Positions 26,078-34,176 of a stretch of DNA of 64,000 nucleotides are shown piece by piece. The stretch lies in NCBI RefSeq assembly GCF_000347035.1, contig NZ_ANIJ01000025.1:124001-188000 (forward strand). Direction: 5' to 3'. Position 1 is the stretch's first letter. Every line of letters starts with the position of its first letter. The position numbers were made by a program, and so were the translations under genes. Below the pieces are notes generated by a model that was not told where the DNA came from, searched no databases, and worked only from the letters and a program-made list of their open reading frames with translations. This stretch comes from Leptospira sp. B5-022. GTDB taxonomy: Bacteria; Spirochaetota; Leptospiria; Leptospirales; Leptospiraceae.

Positions 26078-26770
26078 TTAACGATTCGAATTATATTCCT
26101 GATAGGAACCGCCGCCTTCCAAACCGTCCAGCATGGTATCCACATCCTTTCTGTCTGCTCGGATCGTTCCTTCCACATATTTATCTATTGCTTGGACCAC
26201 TTCCGCAAGATTGTCACGATAAGAACGGACGAATTTGACTCTTTGGTTCGGGTTCCGAATATTTCCTAGATTATATACTTCTTCTTTTATGCCGGCATCC
26301 GTTTTTCTTTTTACAACCAAAACAATGCTAGTGATATCCGAGGCAACAACCTTCTCGTTTTTTAATTCACCGATCTCGTCATTGACCGGTCTGAGCTTAG
26401 TAACCAGGGATTTTCGGGTGATAAACCGGACTCCATCCAGTTTTAGAGAACCTTCTCCCCCTGAAACTTTTAGATAAAACTTTTTATCCACCAAATATCT
26501 ATCACGGACCGGGAAATTGAAGTTTTCCATCGCAGGTACAAACTGGAAATACTCATTATCAATAATTTTTTTCCTTCTACTCAGGAAAGGGAGCATATCT
26601 TCTATTCTTTTATGAAAGTCCTTGATGTCTTTTGTTAGTCCTTCAATGTCCCTGACCTGTGTGGGCTCGTAAGGAAGAATTTTGATCTGACCGTCCTTCT
26701 CAAAATCCTGAGAAAATATTTCCCAACTGAATAAGAAGATCAAAAGAAGTAAGATAGCAGGTTTCTTCAT
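26078..26770 (-). CDS. Exported protein of unknown function
   Basis: With the ATG at 26768-26770 the protein has 230 residues. It begins with a classic signal peptide (MKKPAILLLLIFLFSW), with a likely cleavage after IFSQ. The frame extends 14 codons further (26812), but that would bury the signal. The mature part is charged, with no repeated motif or Cys, and contains an alpha-helical region near 30-50 and beta-rich segments (VRDRYLVDKKFYLKV). I do not recognise the family. It leads the dnaJ-manA-HNH operon, and a periplasmic location is inferred. Confidence 0.65.
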   Translation of the reverse strand: MKKPAILLLLIFLFSWEIFSQDFEKDGQIKILPYEPTQVRDIEGLTKDIKDFHKRIEDMLPFLSRRKKIIDNEYFQFVPAMENFNFPVRDRYLVDKKFYLKVSGGEGSLKLDGVRFITRKSLVTKLRPVNDEIGELKNEKVVASDITSIVLVVKRKTDAGIKEEVYNLGNIRNPNQRVKFVRSYRDNLAEVVQAIDKYVEGTIRADRKDVDTMLDGLEGGGSYQEYNSNR

Positions 26771-26888
26771 TCGTATGATTCCGGACGATTTCCTATATTT
26801 AATGTCGTCCATTCCGTCAAAAAGCCCGGATTTTTCCTAAAAATTCGTTGAATTCCGGCCGGATTCTACGAAAAGGGAAGGGACCAAT

Positions 26889-27221
26889 ATGGAAATCAGC
26901 ATTAGAAAATCCAGCGAAACAAATATAATCAGCCTTTCCGGGAGCCTGGACATCTATACGTCCATAGATCTCAAAAACTTTTTCGAGCAGAACATTGATC
27001 GAAATAACAATAACGTTGTGATCAACCTGGAAAAGTTAAATTACATCGATTCCTCTGGGATCGGAATGCTGATTAAACAATTGAATTATGTCCAAGAATT
27101 GAGCGGAAAATTTTTCATCGCAAACATGAAACCTGCGATCGAAAAAGTTTTCAAAGTGGCGGGACTGACTTCTTACTTCCAAACTCTTTCAGAGTCCGAA
27201 TTCACCAGCCAGTTTCCCTGA
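26889..27221 (+). CDS. STAS-domain anti-sigma factor antagonist
   Basis: A single STAS domain of 110 residues, like SpoIIAA/RsbV. The phosphorylatable serine lies in the consensus segment LEKLNYIDSSGIGMLI (near 48-63), in the DSSG motif. In partner switching, an RsbW-type kinase phosphorylates this serine, and a SpoIIE/PP2C phosphatase removes the phosphate. Candidates for both roles are in this window (430, 4158, 29649, 31391) but not adjacent. The gene is monocistronic. A strong AAGGGAAGGGA ribosome site precedes the ATG. Confidence 0.92.
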   Translation: MEISIRKSSETNIISLSGSLDIYTSIDLKNFFEQNIDRNNNNVVINLEKLNYIDSSGIGMLIKQLNYVQELSGKFFIANMKPAIEKVFKVAGLTSYFQTLSESEFTSQFP

Positions 27222-27224
27222 TAT

Positions 27225-27848
27225 TCAAGGGTATTCCGGGGCAGAGTAGGACAAAAACACGTCCCAAACTCCCCAAAACCTCCCCTTTTCTCCCGCGAGT
27301 GGCGTAAGATTCAAATTCAATCTGCCATCCCTCAACTCGGCTGGATCCACCGTAATGTAAACAGGAGGATTTCCAGAGTAGAGAGACTTGGAATATAAGT
27401 TTGTGTCCGGAAAACGGATCGTTCTTTTAAGAGTTCCATTTGCGGAAATTCTAAGCTCTCGATCCGGTAAAATTGCTGCGTTCTCCGTTTTAGAAAAGTG
27501 GGTTAGATCGAAATAAACGTAGATAATGTCTTTTTTATTCGGATCAGCAATCAATAGGATATCCAACCCGGTCTCAGGGACCATTCTACATTGATTATCG
27601 AATAGTCGGCCTGTCCCCGCTCCGGGAGCCGGATCTTTTCTATCCGGAGCTAATTTCAGACCGTTATGATAGGCCCATATAGAAAGTTCGGGGAAGGTCT
27701 TATAATCTTCGGAAATATAGTTTTCTCCCCCCATCGGTTTCGAGAAATTCTCAAAATTTTTCGTTTTCCGATTTTCCTGACTGATCGGACCCTGTCCGGC
27801 AGCGGCAAGAATTAAGAATAAGAGTATTGCAATTCGGTGCCAGTCCAT
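27225..27848 (-). CDS. Exported protein, function unknown
   Basis: The protein has 207 residues and an N-terminal signal-like helix (HRIAILLFLILAAAG). The rest is polar, with a beta-rich C-terminal half (LNLNLTPLAGEKGRFWGVWDVF). No known motif stands out. It converges on the STAS gene three bases away and diverges from ribF, whose start lies only about 35 bases away. Coding is supported by length and signal peptide. A periplasmic or outer-membrane-associated role is inference. Confidence 0.6.
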   Translation of the reverse strand: MDWHRIAILLFLILAAAGQGPISQENRKTKNFENFSKPMGGENYISEDYKTFPELSIWAYHNGLKLAPDRKDPAPGAGTGRLFDNQCRMVPETGLDILLIADPNKKDIIYVYFDLTHFSKTENAAILPDRELRISANGTLKRTIRFPDTNLYSKSLYSGNPPVYITVDPAELRDGRLNLNLTPLAGEKGRFWGVWDVFLSYSAPEYP

Positions 27849-27883
27849 CTTTTTAGAATATCGACCGTCCTTTGGAGAGAAAC

Positions 27884-28816
27884 TTGAAAATTCTTAGAAG
27901 TCTGGAGAACTTAAAAAGCAACCTAAAGACTTCCACAGTTGTAACTTTGGGGAATTTTGACGGGATCCATCTGGGCCACCAGGCTCTTTTAGAAAGAACC
28001 AAGGAAATTTCCCTGGAAAAAGGCCTCCCCTCTTGTGTGGTCACCTATCACCCCAATCCCGCTTTGGTCTTAGGAAAAGACAAGGATTTAGGCGGGATCA
28101 CCACTCAGACGGATAAAGAAAATTTAATAGAATCTTACGGGATCGATTGGCTTGTAGTTGTCCCATTTACTCTGGAATTCGCCCAAATAGAAGCGGAAAC
28201 GTTCCTAAAGGAGATACTGATCGATCAATTGGGGGCAAAATCCATCTTGATCGGATTCAATCATTGTTTCGGAAAAGGGAGAAGAGGAGATTACGATCTT
28301 CTCAAAAAATACTCCTCCGAGTACGGGTACGATTTGGAAAAATTGGAACCGGTATTTCTCGGCTCTACAAAACTATCTAGCTCTTATATTCGTTCCTTAT
28401 TGAGGGAAGGTAAGGTAGAAGAAGCGGAAGAATGTCTTGGTCGAGAATTCTCCGTCGCAGGAAGGGTAGTCCAAGGCCATAAAAGAGGAAGGACCATAGG
28501 ATTTCCTACCGCCAATGTGGAACCGTTCCCTGAGTTGATCCTGCCCGGAGTCGGAGTTTATGCAGGGAGAACCGAGATAGAAGGAAAAACCTATCCTTCT
28601 ATGATCAATATAGGAAATAATCCTACGTTCGGTGATCAATCCGTCACATTAGAAAGTCATATATTCGATTTTTCGGACGATATCTATGGGAAGAAGGTAA
28701 ACGTAATTTTTACCAAAAAGATCAGAGAAGAGATCAAATTCCCGGGTGTGGACGCTCTTGTTTTGCAATTGAAGAAGGACGAGACTCTTTCTAGAAAAAT
28801 ACTGCAAGAACGATAA
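27884..28816 (+). CDS. ribF: Bifunctional riboflavin kinase / FAD synthetase
   Basis: RibF makes FMN and then FAD from riboflavin. The N-terminal nucleotidyltransferase domain has VTLGNFDGIHLGHQALL and SSSYIRSLLREGK near 165. The C-terminal kinase domain has KRGRTIGFPTANV (near 205) and PSMINIGNNPTFG. TTG at 27884 is the likely start: GGAGAG lies four bases before it, while the earlier TTG at 27872 overlaps that site. No FMN riboswitch is visible upstream, where the divergent gene starts within 40 bases. Confidence 0.92.
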   Translation: MKILRSLENLKSNLKTSTVVTLGNFDGIHLGHQALLERTKEISLEKGLPSCVVTYHPNPALVLGKDKDLGGITTQTDKENLIESYGIDWLVVVPFTLEFAQIEAETFLKEILIDQLGAKSILIGFNHCFGKGRRGDYDLLKKYSSEYGYDLEKLEPVFLGSTKLSSSYIRSLLREGKVEEAEECLGREFSVAGRVVQGHKRGRTIGFPTANVEPFPELILPGVGVYAGRTEIEGKTYPSMINIGNNPTFGDQSVTLESHIFDFSDDIYGKKVNVIFTKKIREEIKFPGVDALVLQLKKDETLSRKILQER

Positions 28817-28825
28817 AAGGAATAT

Positions 28826-28856
28826 GGAGCTGGCTCCTAAAAGCCGGTGCAGTTTT
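28826..28856 (+). terminator. Possible Rho-independent terminator after ribF
   Basis: GCTGGCT and AGCCGGT, seven-base arms allowing G-U pairs, enclose a short A-rich loop and are followed by GTTTTTC. The site lies 10 to 40 bases after the ribF stop and just beyond the end of the convergent gene, as expected. The stem is short, so the call is weak. Confidence 0.35.
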
Positions 28857-28869
28857 TCATTACGTTTTC

Positions 28870-29427
28870 TTAAAATTTAAATCCGCCGAACAAAGGGATT
28901 CCCTTCCTTCCCAAAAGAATCCCCTCCAAATCCTTGGGAGGAGTGTATCGCAGAATGTTTGTAAATAAATACGCCGGAATATGATCCGACCAGGTCGGCA
29001 CAGATTGGAAGAATGGGTCCCAATGTAAAGAGTCCGATCCCTCTTCTTCTTCCCAAACGATCTCTCTGCCGGAAAATTCCTCGAACCAAGACTTTAAAGA
29101 ATTAAGTAAATTCGATTTATTTAAAATACTGATCCCTTTTGGAAATTCCAGAAGATATTTTGGGGAATATTTTGTCTGACAGGACTCGTTGGAACATGTG
29201 ATTTCCCTGATTTCCTCTAAAAACGCGGCCCAATCCCTAAGCCTCCCTCTGGACTTATTCCAAGGAGTTTTACCGGATACACCGCATACCGGGCAAATAC
29301 ATACCGGGGTAAGAGTTACTCCTTTCAGGGAGAGTATAGGGGCCTCTTTAGGTAGATAAGATATTGATTCTTGGATCAAATAATCGGAACTAGGTTCCAT
29401 CGTTCCTACCGGCTCCAGTCCACTCAT
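28870..29427 (-). CDS. Putative zinc-binding protein of unknown function
   Basis: A soluble protein of 185 residues with a CxCPxC arrangement (VCICPVCG, near 43-50) and a second Cys pair, EITCSNESCQTKY (near 78-90). Together these could bind zinc as a ribbon. The remainder is helical and acidic (EFSGREIVWEEEEG), with an SLHWDPFF region. I do not recognise a family. It converges on ribF and is transcribed alone. There is no signal peptide, so a cytoplasmic location is inferred. Confidence 0.6.
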   Translation of the reverse strand: MSGLEPVGTMEPSSDYLIQESISYLPKEAPILSLKGVTLTPVCICPVCGVSGKTPWNKSRGRLRDWAAFLEEIREITCSNESCQTKYSPKYLLEFPKGISILNKSNLLNSLKSWFEEFSGREIVWEEEEGSDSLHWDPFFQSVPTWSDHIPAYLFTNILRYTPPKDLEGILLGRKGIPLFGGFKF

Positions 29428-29648
29428 TCGATTTTCCCCTTAGGCCGCGACAGAGCGTTAGTCGAGTCAACCCTATATACAATGTCGTCTAACGCAATCT
29501 ATTTTCTTAATAAACAAAACCTAATTTTCTTGGATTTTGGACTTTCTAAAAACTGCTGTTTTCCTGCCTAAAAAAGGTCCGTCGACAAGTCATTCGGGAT
29601 TGATTCCGAATTAGGACCCGGTTAGGATGCCTCGGAGCGTCCGGGCTT

Positions 29649-31394
29649 ATGAATTATTACCTTTTTCTGCCAATAAGCGCTCTAATCATAAATACTCTTC
29701 TTATTTCTTACGTTTTCGCGAGAAGGTTCCGAAGTTCGGTCATTCGTGATTTTTTACGTTTCGTTTTGTTCTTAAATCTCTGGTTAATTTCTTACATTTT
29801 ATATTGGAGCATGCTTCCTCCGGAATGGATGACTCCTATTTTTAAACTTTCTTGTTTTACCTGGATCCCGGTTGGCCTATTATTTTTGGAAACCGTATAT
29901 GGATTTTTAAACATTCGTTCGACAATACTTTTACCATTCTTTCGTTTTTCCGTAGTGCTTACAATTTTTCTGACCGCTTCCACAGATTGGATCATCAAAG
30001 GTTCTATCTTGTACGATTGGGGGTACGAATTAGAGCCTGGGATTTTATTCGTTCCGTTCAGTTCGATTGCTGTCAGCGGCCCTGCAATCTGGGGGCTTTA
30101 TCTTCTTTTAAAAGAAAGATTCAGGACAAAACAAAGAAAGATCAGACAACAATTAAATTACTGGATAATAGGAACTACGATCGCTTTAGGAATCAGCGCA
30201 TACACGGAGTTATTTAACTTGGACGAACAGGGTAGATTTTTATTCGTTCCTTTGAGTCCTGCCGCAATCAGTATACAGGCATTCTTCATTTTTATTGCGA
30301 TCACACGTTATGGCTTTTTAAATATCAGTTTGGAAAGGATCGCAGTAGAATTATTCCGTGATATCCATGATGGGATCATCCTTACAAAAGAGAATCATGA
30401 ATTCTTTTTTGCAAATCAAGCTGCAATCGCGATCTTAGACGGTTCTCCTTCTAAGGAAGGTCTATTCAAACCGGAATGGCATTTTGCAGGTTATAGAGAA
30501 GAACAGGATCATATTCCCAGGGACTACCAATTGTTGAATAACTCGGTTATTCAATTCATAGAACTCACTGTCTCAGAGATCAAGATCACTGAGAATGAAT
30601 CAGGGACTCTCTATCTATTACGGGACATCACTGAAAAAAAGGCGGCTCAAGAAAAGATCCATCAATTATATTCACAGATCGTAAACGACCTGGAGATCGC
30701 AAGGGTTACCCAGGCATCTATCATCACTCAGAAGTTTCCGGACAAGGGTTCTTATAGGATCCATTCCTTTTTCGAACCCATCGACAAAGTGGGAGGGGAT
30801 ATGTTGAGAGTGATAGAACATTCCGAAGAAAGAGTGGATATACTCTTTGCGGATGTTTCCGGTCATGGGATCGCTTCCGCCATGGTAGGCGGAATGCTTT
30901 CTATCGCATTCCAGATCGTATCGGATAAAAAACTTTCTCCTAAGGAAAGTTTGTCCGAGATCCACGAAATGCTCTCCAAGGTGGTATTACACCATCATAT
31001 CTCTGCGGTCTATGCGAGTTTTTATCCGACTGAAAATAGAGTTAAATTCTCTTACGCGGGACATCATCCTATGCTTGTTTTCAGAGAGGGGAAAATTTAC
31101 CCTCTGGAAGGAGAAGGCAGGATACTACTGGCAGTTAAGGAATTACACCTAAACGATTACCATTTTGATCTACAACCTTCCGATAGATTATTATTCTACT
31201 CAGACGGTTTATACGAAGTAAAAAACGATCTGGGAGAAATTTTCGGTTACGAAGAATTCTTGGACTGGATCCAAGGGATGGCGGATAGAGACACTCGCTC
31301 TCTTTTGGAAGCGGCCCACCGAAAAGCATTGGAATTCGGAAACGGAAAACATAACGACGATTTGGCGATGCTCGCTTTGGAAATACGACCATGA
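29649..31394 (+). CDS. 7TM sensor SpoIIE-type protein phosphatase (first of a tandem pair)
   Basis: The protein has 581 residues. Seven hydrophobic helices (about 1-225) form the histidine-kinase-type 7TM sensor module. A short PAS-like segment ending RDITEKKAAQEK follows (235-330), then a coiled coil. The PP2C/SpoIIE phosphatase domain (about 345-580) shows VGGDMLRV, LFADVSGHGIASAM and the late SDGLYE and HNDDLAM metal-ligand motifs. Such proteins dephosphorylate STAS antagonists in response to a membrane signal. It overlaps the paralogous next gene by four bases (ATGA). Its substrate may be the STAS protein at 26889; that is inference. Confidence 0.9.
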   Translation: MNYYLFLPISALIINTLLISYVFARRFRSSVIRDFLRFVLFLNLWLISYILYWSMLPPEWMTPIFKLSCFTWIPVGLLFLETVYGFLNIRSTILLPFFRFSVVLTIFLTASTDWIIKGSILYDWGYELEPGILFVPFSSIAVSGPAIWGLYLLLKERFRTKQRKIRQQLNYWIIGTTIALGISAYTELFNLDEQGRFLFVPLSPAAISIQAFFIFIAITRYGFLNISLERIAVELFRDIHDGIILTKENHEFFFANQAAIAILDGSPSKEGLFKPEWHFAGYREEQDHIPRDYQLLNNSVIQFIELTVSEIKITENESGTLYLLRDITEKKAAQEKIHQLYSQIVNDLEIARVTQASIITQKFPDKGSYRIHSFFEPIDKVGGDMLRVIEHSEERVDILFADVSGHGIASAMVGGMLSIAFQIVSDKKLSPKESLSEIHEMLSKVVLHHHISAVYASFYPTENRVKFSYAGHHPMLVFREGKIYPLEGEGRILLAVKELHLNDYHFDLQPSDRLLFYSDGLYEVKNDLGEIFGYEEFLDWIQGMADRDTRSLLEAAHRKALEFGNGKHNDDLAMLALEIRP

Positions 31395-33181
31395 ATCCGT
31401 ACCTGATTCTTCCATTATTCGCATTATTCATCAATCTATGGTTGTTCACCTATGTTTTGGCCCTCAAAGGAAAACATAAGGTAGTTCATTTGTATCTATT
31501 ATATTCCGGAGCATTAAGTTTTTGGATCATTTCCATCATATTATACTGGTCCTTCTTACCGTTTCATTGGATGACTTGGGTCTTTAAGATCAGTTCTATT
31601 TCCTGGTTATTAGTCGGGCCTTTATTCTTGGAGTTCGTATTCGCGTTCTTATCAAAAAATCCGAATATAGTTTTATACCTCTTGCGGGGACTGGCTCTCG
31701 CAATTTTCCCGATTACATTGACCACCGATTGGATCATAGCGGGTGTAGAAAGAAAATACTGGGGAGACATGCTCGTCCAAGGACCTCTGTACGTTTACGG
31801 TGTCAATCTGCTCATAGTTTCTCCTCCGGTATATGCGATCTTTCTATTGATTTTCGAATCCAGAAAAGAAGAGATCGGATTCAGAAAACAATGTTACCTT
31901 TTGGCATTCGGAACACTTTTATCTTCGGTACTCGGATTTTTGACCACCGTACTTCCGAGGATACTATCTAACGGAGATCTACATTATCCTCCATTGAGCG
32001 GAAGCGTAAGCGTGATCCAATCCGCCTGCATATTCATAGCGATCGCAAAGTACGGATTTTTAGAGATCCGATTGGAAAAGATCGCCCTTCAATTGTATTC
32101 AAAACTAAGAGAAGGAGTGATCCTTTTATCCGCTTCCGATGACCTATTGTATTGGAACGAAAGTGCAAAAGAAATGTTAGGTTTTCCTAAAATAGCAGCC
32201 AATCCGGAAAGACTGGATCTTGGAAAATTTTTAGAAGGATTTACGAGAAGGCCCTTTTCTAGAATGGACTTCAAAAGAAAATTTTCGGAAAAAGATCGGA
32301 CCTACTCCGAAGAAGAGATGTTACCCTCCTCCGATTCGGTATATTTAGAAGTCTCTAAATCGGAGATCCCCATCTCAGGAAGAGACCTAGGAAGAGTGTA
32401 TGTCCTTAGAGACATCACGGAAAAAAAAGAAGCTTCGGAAAGGATCAACATGCTCTATTCCAGAGTGATCCGGGATCTGGACATAGCAAGAGAAGTGCAA
32501 AATACGATCACTACTAGGGACTTCCCCACTTCCGATAAATTCAAGATATTCTCCTATTTTCGTCCTTACGATCGTGTAGGTGGAGACGTTCTGAATTGTT
32601 CCGAAAGTGTAGACGGAAGCCTTGAGATCCTATTCGCAGATGTTTCAGGACATGGGATCTCATCCGCAATGGTGGCAGCAATGGCTTCCATCTCCTTTAA
32701 CGTATTTTCCAGAAAAGGAAGTAAACCTAAAGAAGGGTTACTATTCACAAACGATCTACTTTCCTCCGTTGTAACACAACATTTTATCTCTGCGGTTTTC
32801 CTTAGATATAATCCAAATACAAGAATATTAGAATATAGTTATGCAGGTCATCATGCAGGACTTCTTCTCAGAGACGGGGAAACTTTGGATCTAAAAGGTA
32901 AAGGAGGGGTCTTACTTGCGGTAGGTACTCCCATTTTGGAGGATTTTCAGGTACAACTCCGTCCGGGGGACAGGGTACTATTGTATTCCGACGGTTTATT
33001 CGAAGTCAGGGGCTCGAAAGGGATTCCGATGGGAAATTCGACGCTTGTGGAGGCGGTAAAAAAACTTTCATACCAGGATTCCGACAGTCTGATCCGCTCC
33101 TTAGTATCCTATTCGGAATCCTTCGGAGACGGGATCATGACGGACGATCTAACCTTATTCTGTTTGGAAATTACCGGTTAA
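31391..33181 (+). CDS. 7TM sensor SpoIIE-type protein phosphatase (second of the pair)
   Basis: A paralogue of the preceding gene with the same plan: 7TM module (1-225), PAS-like segment (235-350, ending RDITEKKEASERI) and a SpoIIE domain (about 360-595) with VGGDVLNC, LFADVSGHGISSAM and TDDLTLF. All metal-ligand Asp are present. The tandem copy and the ATGA junction show an old duplication with translational coupling. The 7TM parts are more diverged than the phosphatase parts, suggesting different signals feeding the same output. The convergent gene at 33178 overlaps its end by four bases. Confidence 0.9.
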   Translation: MNPYLILPLFALFINLWLFTYVLALKGKHKVVHLYLLYSGALSFWIISIILYWSFLPFHWMTWVFKISSISWLLVGPLFLEFVFAFLSKNPNIVLYLLRGLALAIFPITLTTDWIIAGVERKYWGDMLVQGPLYVYGVNLLIVSPPVYAIFLLIFESRKEEIGFRKQCYLLAFGTLLSSVLGFLTTVLPRILSNGDLHYPPLSGSVSVIQSACIFIAIAKYGFLEIRLEKIALQLYSKLREGVILLSASDDLLYWNESAKEMLGFPKIAANPERLDLGKFLEGFTRRPFSRMDFKRKFSEKDRTYSEEEMLPSSDSVYLEVSKSEIPISGRDLGRVYVLRDITEKKEASERINMLYSRVIRDLDIAREVQNTITTRDFPTSDKFKIFSYFRPYDRVGGDVLNCSESVDGSLEILFADVSGHGISSAMVAAMASISFNVFSRKGSKPKEGLLFTNDLLSSVVTQHFISAVFLRYNPNTRILEYSYAGHHAGLLLRDGETLDLKGKGGVLLAVGTPILEDFQVQLRPGDRVLLYSDGLFEVRGSKGIPMGNSTLVEAVKKLSYQDSDSLIRSLVSYSESFGDGIMTDDLTLFCLEITG

Positions 33182-34146
33182 ACTGCTAGCGAATCCGCTT
33201 GCTCTTTTACCTTTTCCAAAAATGGAAGGAATTCGTCTAAAACGGCAGGGATCTCATACTCGATAATATCTCCCGCACGAATTATATCTTTTTCTTCCAA
33301 AGCAAGTGCAACGGATGCCAATGTATCGTTTAAGTCGTTTGTCTTTTCTTCAAAACTTCTTTCCGCAATCTGGATCTTGGAGAAGTCCATACCGGGAAGT
33401 TTTTGTCTCAAAGTTATAAACGAAGTCAGGAGAACATTGATTTGAGAAACGGATTGTGTTAGAAGATGAGTCGCTACTTCGTCTTTTCCAGCTTGATAAC
33501 TTTCGTTTACTTTTACGAAACTTTCTTTTAATGCAGGAACAGCCTTGATGAAAGTATCTAAAATTTCCCTCAGAGTAGGAAGTTCCAGATCCAAAACGGA
33601 AGCTCTAGCGACCAGATCCATTACGAATAATTTTAGATCTCTTAGGTATTCCAAAAATTCCTCGATAGCGGTAGTTCCGTCGAGCTTGGAAGAATTATGG
33701 CTCAACGCATCCAGTATCTCTCTTACCGTGGATCCGGTACCCATTGGCTTGATCTGATCGTATTTTAGTTTTAAAAGTTTACCAGCCGATTCCAAGAGAC
33801 TGCGGATCCATTCAATCCCGTCTCCTAGTTCCTTGGATTCTTTTTCGGTCAGGGAATCCCTGCCGAGTAAAGTGGTTCCCACCTTATCCACATAGGAATC
33901 CAACTCATGGAGAGAGCTGATCAGAATATCCAATTCTTCTCCTACAAAAAATTCCATTTTGGAAACATTTGAAATGGAAGAATCACGCATTGTGTTCTGG
34001 GTAAATTCCTCCCCGTCCACAACGCAGGACAATAAAAATTTACCGTTAGTTTCAACCCAACGACGTACAGCGTCGAAAACCTCCCCAAGGTTCTTTTCAT
34101 TTTCGATGACGCTTTCCAATTTTTGCTCGTTTACGAATATTTCCAC
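33178..34146 (-). CDS. Unknown protein co-transcribed with fliD
   Basis: The protein has 322 residues and is soluble, acidic and mostly alpha-helical. The first 80 or so residues look like a beta-grasp-type start (MEIFVNEQKLESVIENEKN), and the rest is a long helical part with coiled-coil character. It follows fliD by 30 bases on the same strand, so it probably acts in flagellar assembly, perhaps as a chaperone or regulator of the cap protein. It is far larger than FliS or FliT and shares no motif I recognise with them. The 3' end overlaps the convergent phosphatase gene by four bases. Confidence 0.7.
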   Translation of the reverse strand: MEIFVNEQKLESVIENEKNLGEVFDAVRRWVETNGKFLLSCVVDGEEFTQNTMRDSSISNVSKMEFFVGEELDILISSLHELDSYVDKVGTTLLGRDSLTEKESKELGDGIEWIRSLLESAGKLLKLKYDQIKPMGTGSTVREILDALSHNSSKLDGTTAIEEFLEYLRDLKLFVMDLVARASVLDLELPTLREILDTFIKAVPALKESFVKVNESYQAGKDEVATHLLTQSVSQINVLLTSFITLRQKLPGMDFSKIQIAERSFEEKTNDLNDTLASVALALEEKDIIRAGDIIEYEIPAVLDEFLPFLEKVKEQADSLAV

Positions 34147-34176
34147 GGTGATTCCTCCGTTTATATTATAATTCCT

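Noticed and set aside
29560..29648. Structured leader or riboswitch before the first SpoIIE gene (CCCGG...CCGGG pairing)
   Set aside because: Only a five-base stem; no match to a riboswitch class I can recognise.
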